From positions 16,451,179 to 16,515,178 of the forward strand of contig JBBMNZ010000002.1 in NCBI GenBank assembly GCA_037954325.1: DNA of 64,000 bases. Reading direction: 5' to 3'. The position numbers were made by a program, and so were the translations under genes. The first letter of the stretch is position 1; each line of letters starts with the position of its first letter. The notes under the pieces are model-generated. The model ran no database searches, was not told where the DNA came from, and was given only the letters and a program-made list of their open reading frames with translations. Below are positions 62,130 through 64,000 of the stretch, piece after piece. This DNA comes from Fistularia commersonii. Taxonomy: Eukaryota > Chordata > Actinopteri > Syngnathiformes > Fistulariidae.

Positions 62130-62360
62130 CTAATTAGAAACAGCTTATCTTTTGGCATGATTGACATGGGGTGGAGCTGAAGGAAATACATACATTGGTG
62201 AATTTGCAAGAGTAGATCGTCAATTAGTAATTTTAGTAATTAGCAGTACACCTTTCAAATCAAGCAATGCCCTCTTCATCCCCCCCCTGCAATTCTTCTG
62301 AATGGTATCCTCCCCTCTAAAGATTAATTGGAGCTGGGATAAAACAAAATGGTTCCCAGG
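62130..62360. promoter_or_regulatory. Candidate conserved block with TAAT cluster
   Basis: Contains GTCAATTAGTAATTTTAG and TAATTAGCAGTACACC, three closely spaced TAAT/ATTA cores, plus TTTTGGCATGATTGACATGG and AGATTAATTGGAGC. Homeodomain site clusters of this kind are common in enhancers. Inferred only. Confidence 0.3.
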
Positions 62361-62864
62361 GGGTGGCCCACTGTTTGTTATTCATGTGGGTCTGAAAACA
62401 GCAACAGTAAATCCTCTAAATTGTTGTTAAGCTGGGGATATTACCATATGTGTGCCATTTCCATAGACTGACAGCTCCCTCTGGATCAACTGGAGACTAT
62501 TGATCTTGCAGCACTCCATTTCAAGTTAATTGTGCTTGAAATGAGGTCCACACTCCCAGGCATACCTTTGTTTGAAAGGTGGATATTTATTTTTATTTGG
62601 CAGGATGTTGATATCAAACACATAGGATACATTCCATATTTAGTTTATGTTTATCCTGTGAAAGCAGTTTCTCTTGCAGTGATTGGCCAAACCGTAAAGC
62701 AGTGATAATAGGCTAAGTTAGACTGTTATAGACTGTTTTTGGAGGTTATGATTGGACAGAAACAACTCTCCTCCTCAACTGATCATTTATAGTAGGTGGT
62801 GGGAAAAAAACGGCAAAGTCTGTTCAGGTGTAATAACAGCAATAATCATTCTCTGCAATTAACC

Positions 62865-63020
62865 CATCAGGGATGAACCATGAGCAGCAGGCTGTCAGCC
62901 ACCAGCACCAGGAGAGCAGTTCGGGGTTCAGTGTCTTGCTCAACAACTCTTTGACACACAAGAAATCTTCAGTTCCAGAGACAATTGCTCTAGCCCCTGC
63001 GCCACACTGACCCGATAGTG
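62865..63020. repeat. Degenerate teleost interspersed repeat
   Basis: GGAGAGCAGTTCGGGGTTCA, GTGTCTTGCTCAACAACTCT and TTGACACACAAG, then a stretch ending CCCCTGCGCCACACTGACCC, match a phrase found in many copies across fish genomes (GGGGTTCAGTGTCTTGCTCA followed by a segment ending in a GAGCCAC-type stretch). Family not identified; the copy is old. Confidence 0.6.
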
Positions 63021-63834
63021 GGGAGTGAAAGTTTTTAAGGTCCTTGAAATAAAAGACAATTTTACATATTTCATCACCATATTTCACTACTACTACTTCA
63101 AGACTACTTTTATTGCTCATGCAAAACCAACTTTTTTTAGCCAACTGTCCAAAGAACAAACAATGACGTAAGCTTGTATTTCATCTGCTCATTTGCAGTG
63201 ATTATTAAAGGGGAACTTCTGAATGCAAAACCATGAAATCCACTTATGTAAAACTAGTTTAGCTTTAATTCCTAATCATGGAGAAATCGTCTAGACTGAA
63301 ACCCTGCACGGAGCTCTATTGAGGGTGAACTTTGCTGCTACAAAATGTCAAAAAAACGCTGGAAGTTTAGCAGCTTTGTGGCTACTGGAGGTACAGTATA
63401 ATCCCTGTCATGATTAAGAGCAAATCGGATTAACATATGTGACAAATGTGTGTTTTTACAGCTCATTTTGACAGGGTCACAGAAATAGTATGAGAGGTAG
63501 ACTTCCACTGAATGAAGCAAAGTACAATCTCATTAAGACAAAAGAGAAAACAGTGAGGTAAGCACTGTTATGGCCCAAGCACTGCCACTCTTGCTGTTTA
63601 AACCTCTCAGTTTAAACAGCATCATAATCCTGCCTGGAACTCATACTGGCAGAAGAAGAAAAACAGAGAGGATAGCAAATGTGTTACAGTCTTAATCTGA
63701 AATTTATTGAAAAATATTCCCTTTTCTTGTTCTCTGAGCAATTGTTGAAAAAGGATACAAATTCCCTCTTCTCCAGAAACCACTCCCAGTTCAAGTGGCT
63801 ATCCCTGACATTGCTAAAACAATATCTGTTTGCT

Positions 63835-63965
63835 GTATTAGATCACAAGAAATAAAAGGTATGTAATGGGGGACATTAAAGGGGCCCAGCGCATCGTAGA
63901 AGGATTTAATTTGCATGGCAGATTAGCCCTCCAGTCCCACTGGTGGGGATGTGGCCTCAGGGGCA
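63835..63965. promoter_or_regulatory. Candidate conserved block near window end
   Basis: Complex, repeat-free stretch (AAAGGGGCCCAGCGCATCG, AGGATTTAATTTGCATGGC, GATTAGCCCTCCAGTCCC) including an octamer-like ATTTGCAT core. It may continue beyond the window. Inferred. Confidence 0.28.
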
Positions 63966-64000
63966 AAATCACCCCCTTTCCTCCTTCTCTTTTTATTCTT

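Overview
This is vertebrate, almost certainly teleost fish, genomic DNA. The evidence is spliced coding exons with GT-AG introns, very abundant (CA)n/(TG)n and (AAT)n microsatellites, a tRNA-derived SINE of a type widespread in teleosts, and a Pax protein whose sequence matches fish Pax2. There is no sign of bacterial or viral gene organisation.

The only protein-coding gene I can support is a complete plus-strand pax2 gene (Pax2/5/8 family). I slightly favour the pax2a co-orthologue from recalled residues after the paired domain, but the sequence alone does not settle a versus b. The main reading frame runs from ATG 16175 to stop 40760 in eleven exons and encodes 391 residues: an 11-exon chain of N-terminal leader, paired domain, YSINGILG octapeptide, KRKR basic stretch, partial homeodomain, then a Pro/Ser/Thr/Tyr-rich transactivation and inhibitory C-terminus ending in AYDRH. 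All junctions are in phase.

Two extra coding segments fit the gene exactly. (1) A short upstream first exon (ATG at 12245, donor at 12270) would replace the usual MDIHCKADPFSAMH leader with MAHSAGRS, in the correct phase for exon 2, giving a junction (RSGHGG) like that of Pax8. (2) A 219-bp phase 1-1 exon (37655-37873) between the VVT exon and the GRDM exon matches the KQE-containing exon of Pax8 and adds 73 residues without shifting the frame. Together they suggest a fish pax2 locus that keeps ancestral Pax2/5/8 features absent from the standard mammalian Pax2 protein.

Layout: 1-12060, upstream non-coding flank with a SINE, microsatellites and several enhancer-like blocks; 12061-12269, alternative first exon; 12270-14470, microsatellite-rich DNA; 14480-16174, CpG-rich promoter and 5' UTR region with a polypurine GGA tract; 16175-40760, main coding exons and introns; 40761 to about 43515, probable 3' UTR; 43516-64000, more than 20 kb without a recognisable gene but with old repeat fragments and many complex, TAAT-rich blocks. 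That is what one expects for regulatory DNA around a developmental transcription factor gene. The regulatory calls are made by eye, without alignments, and are low confidence.
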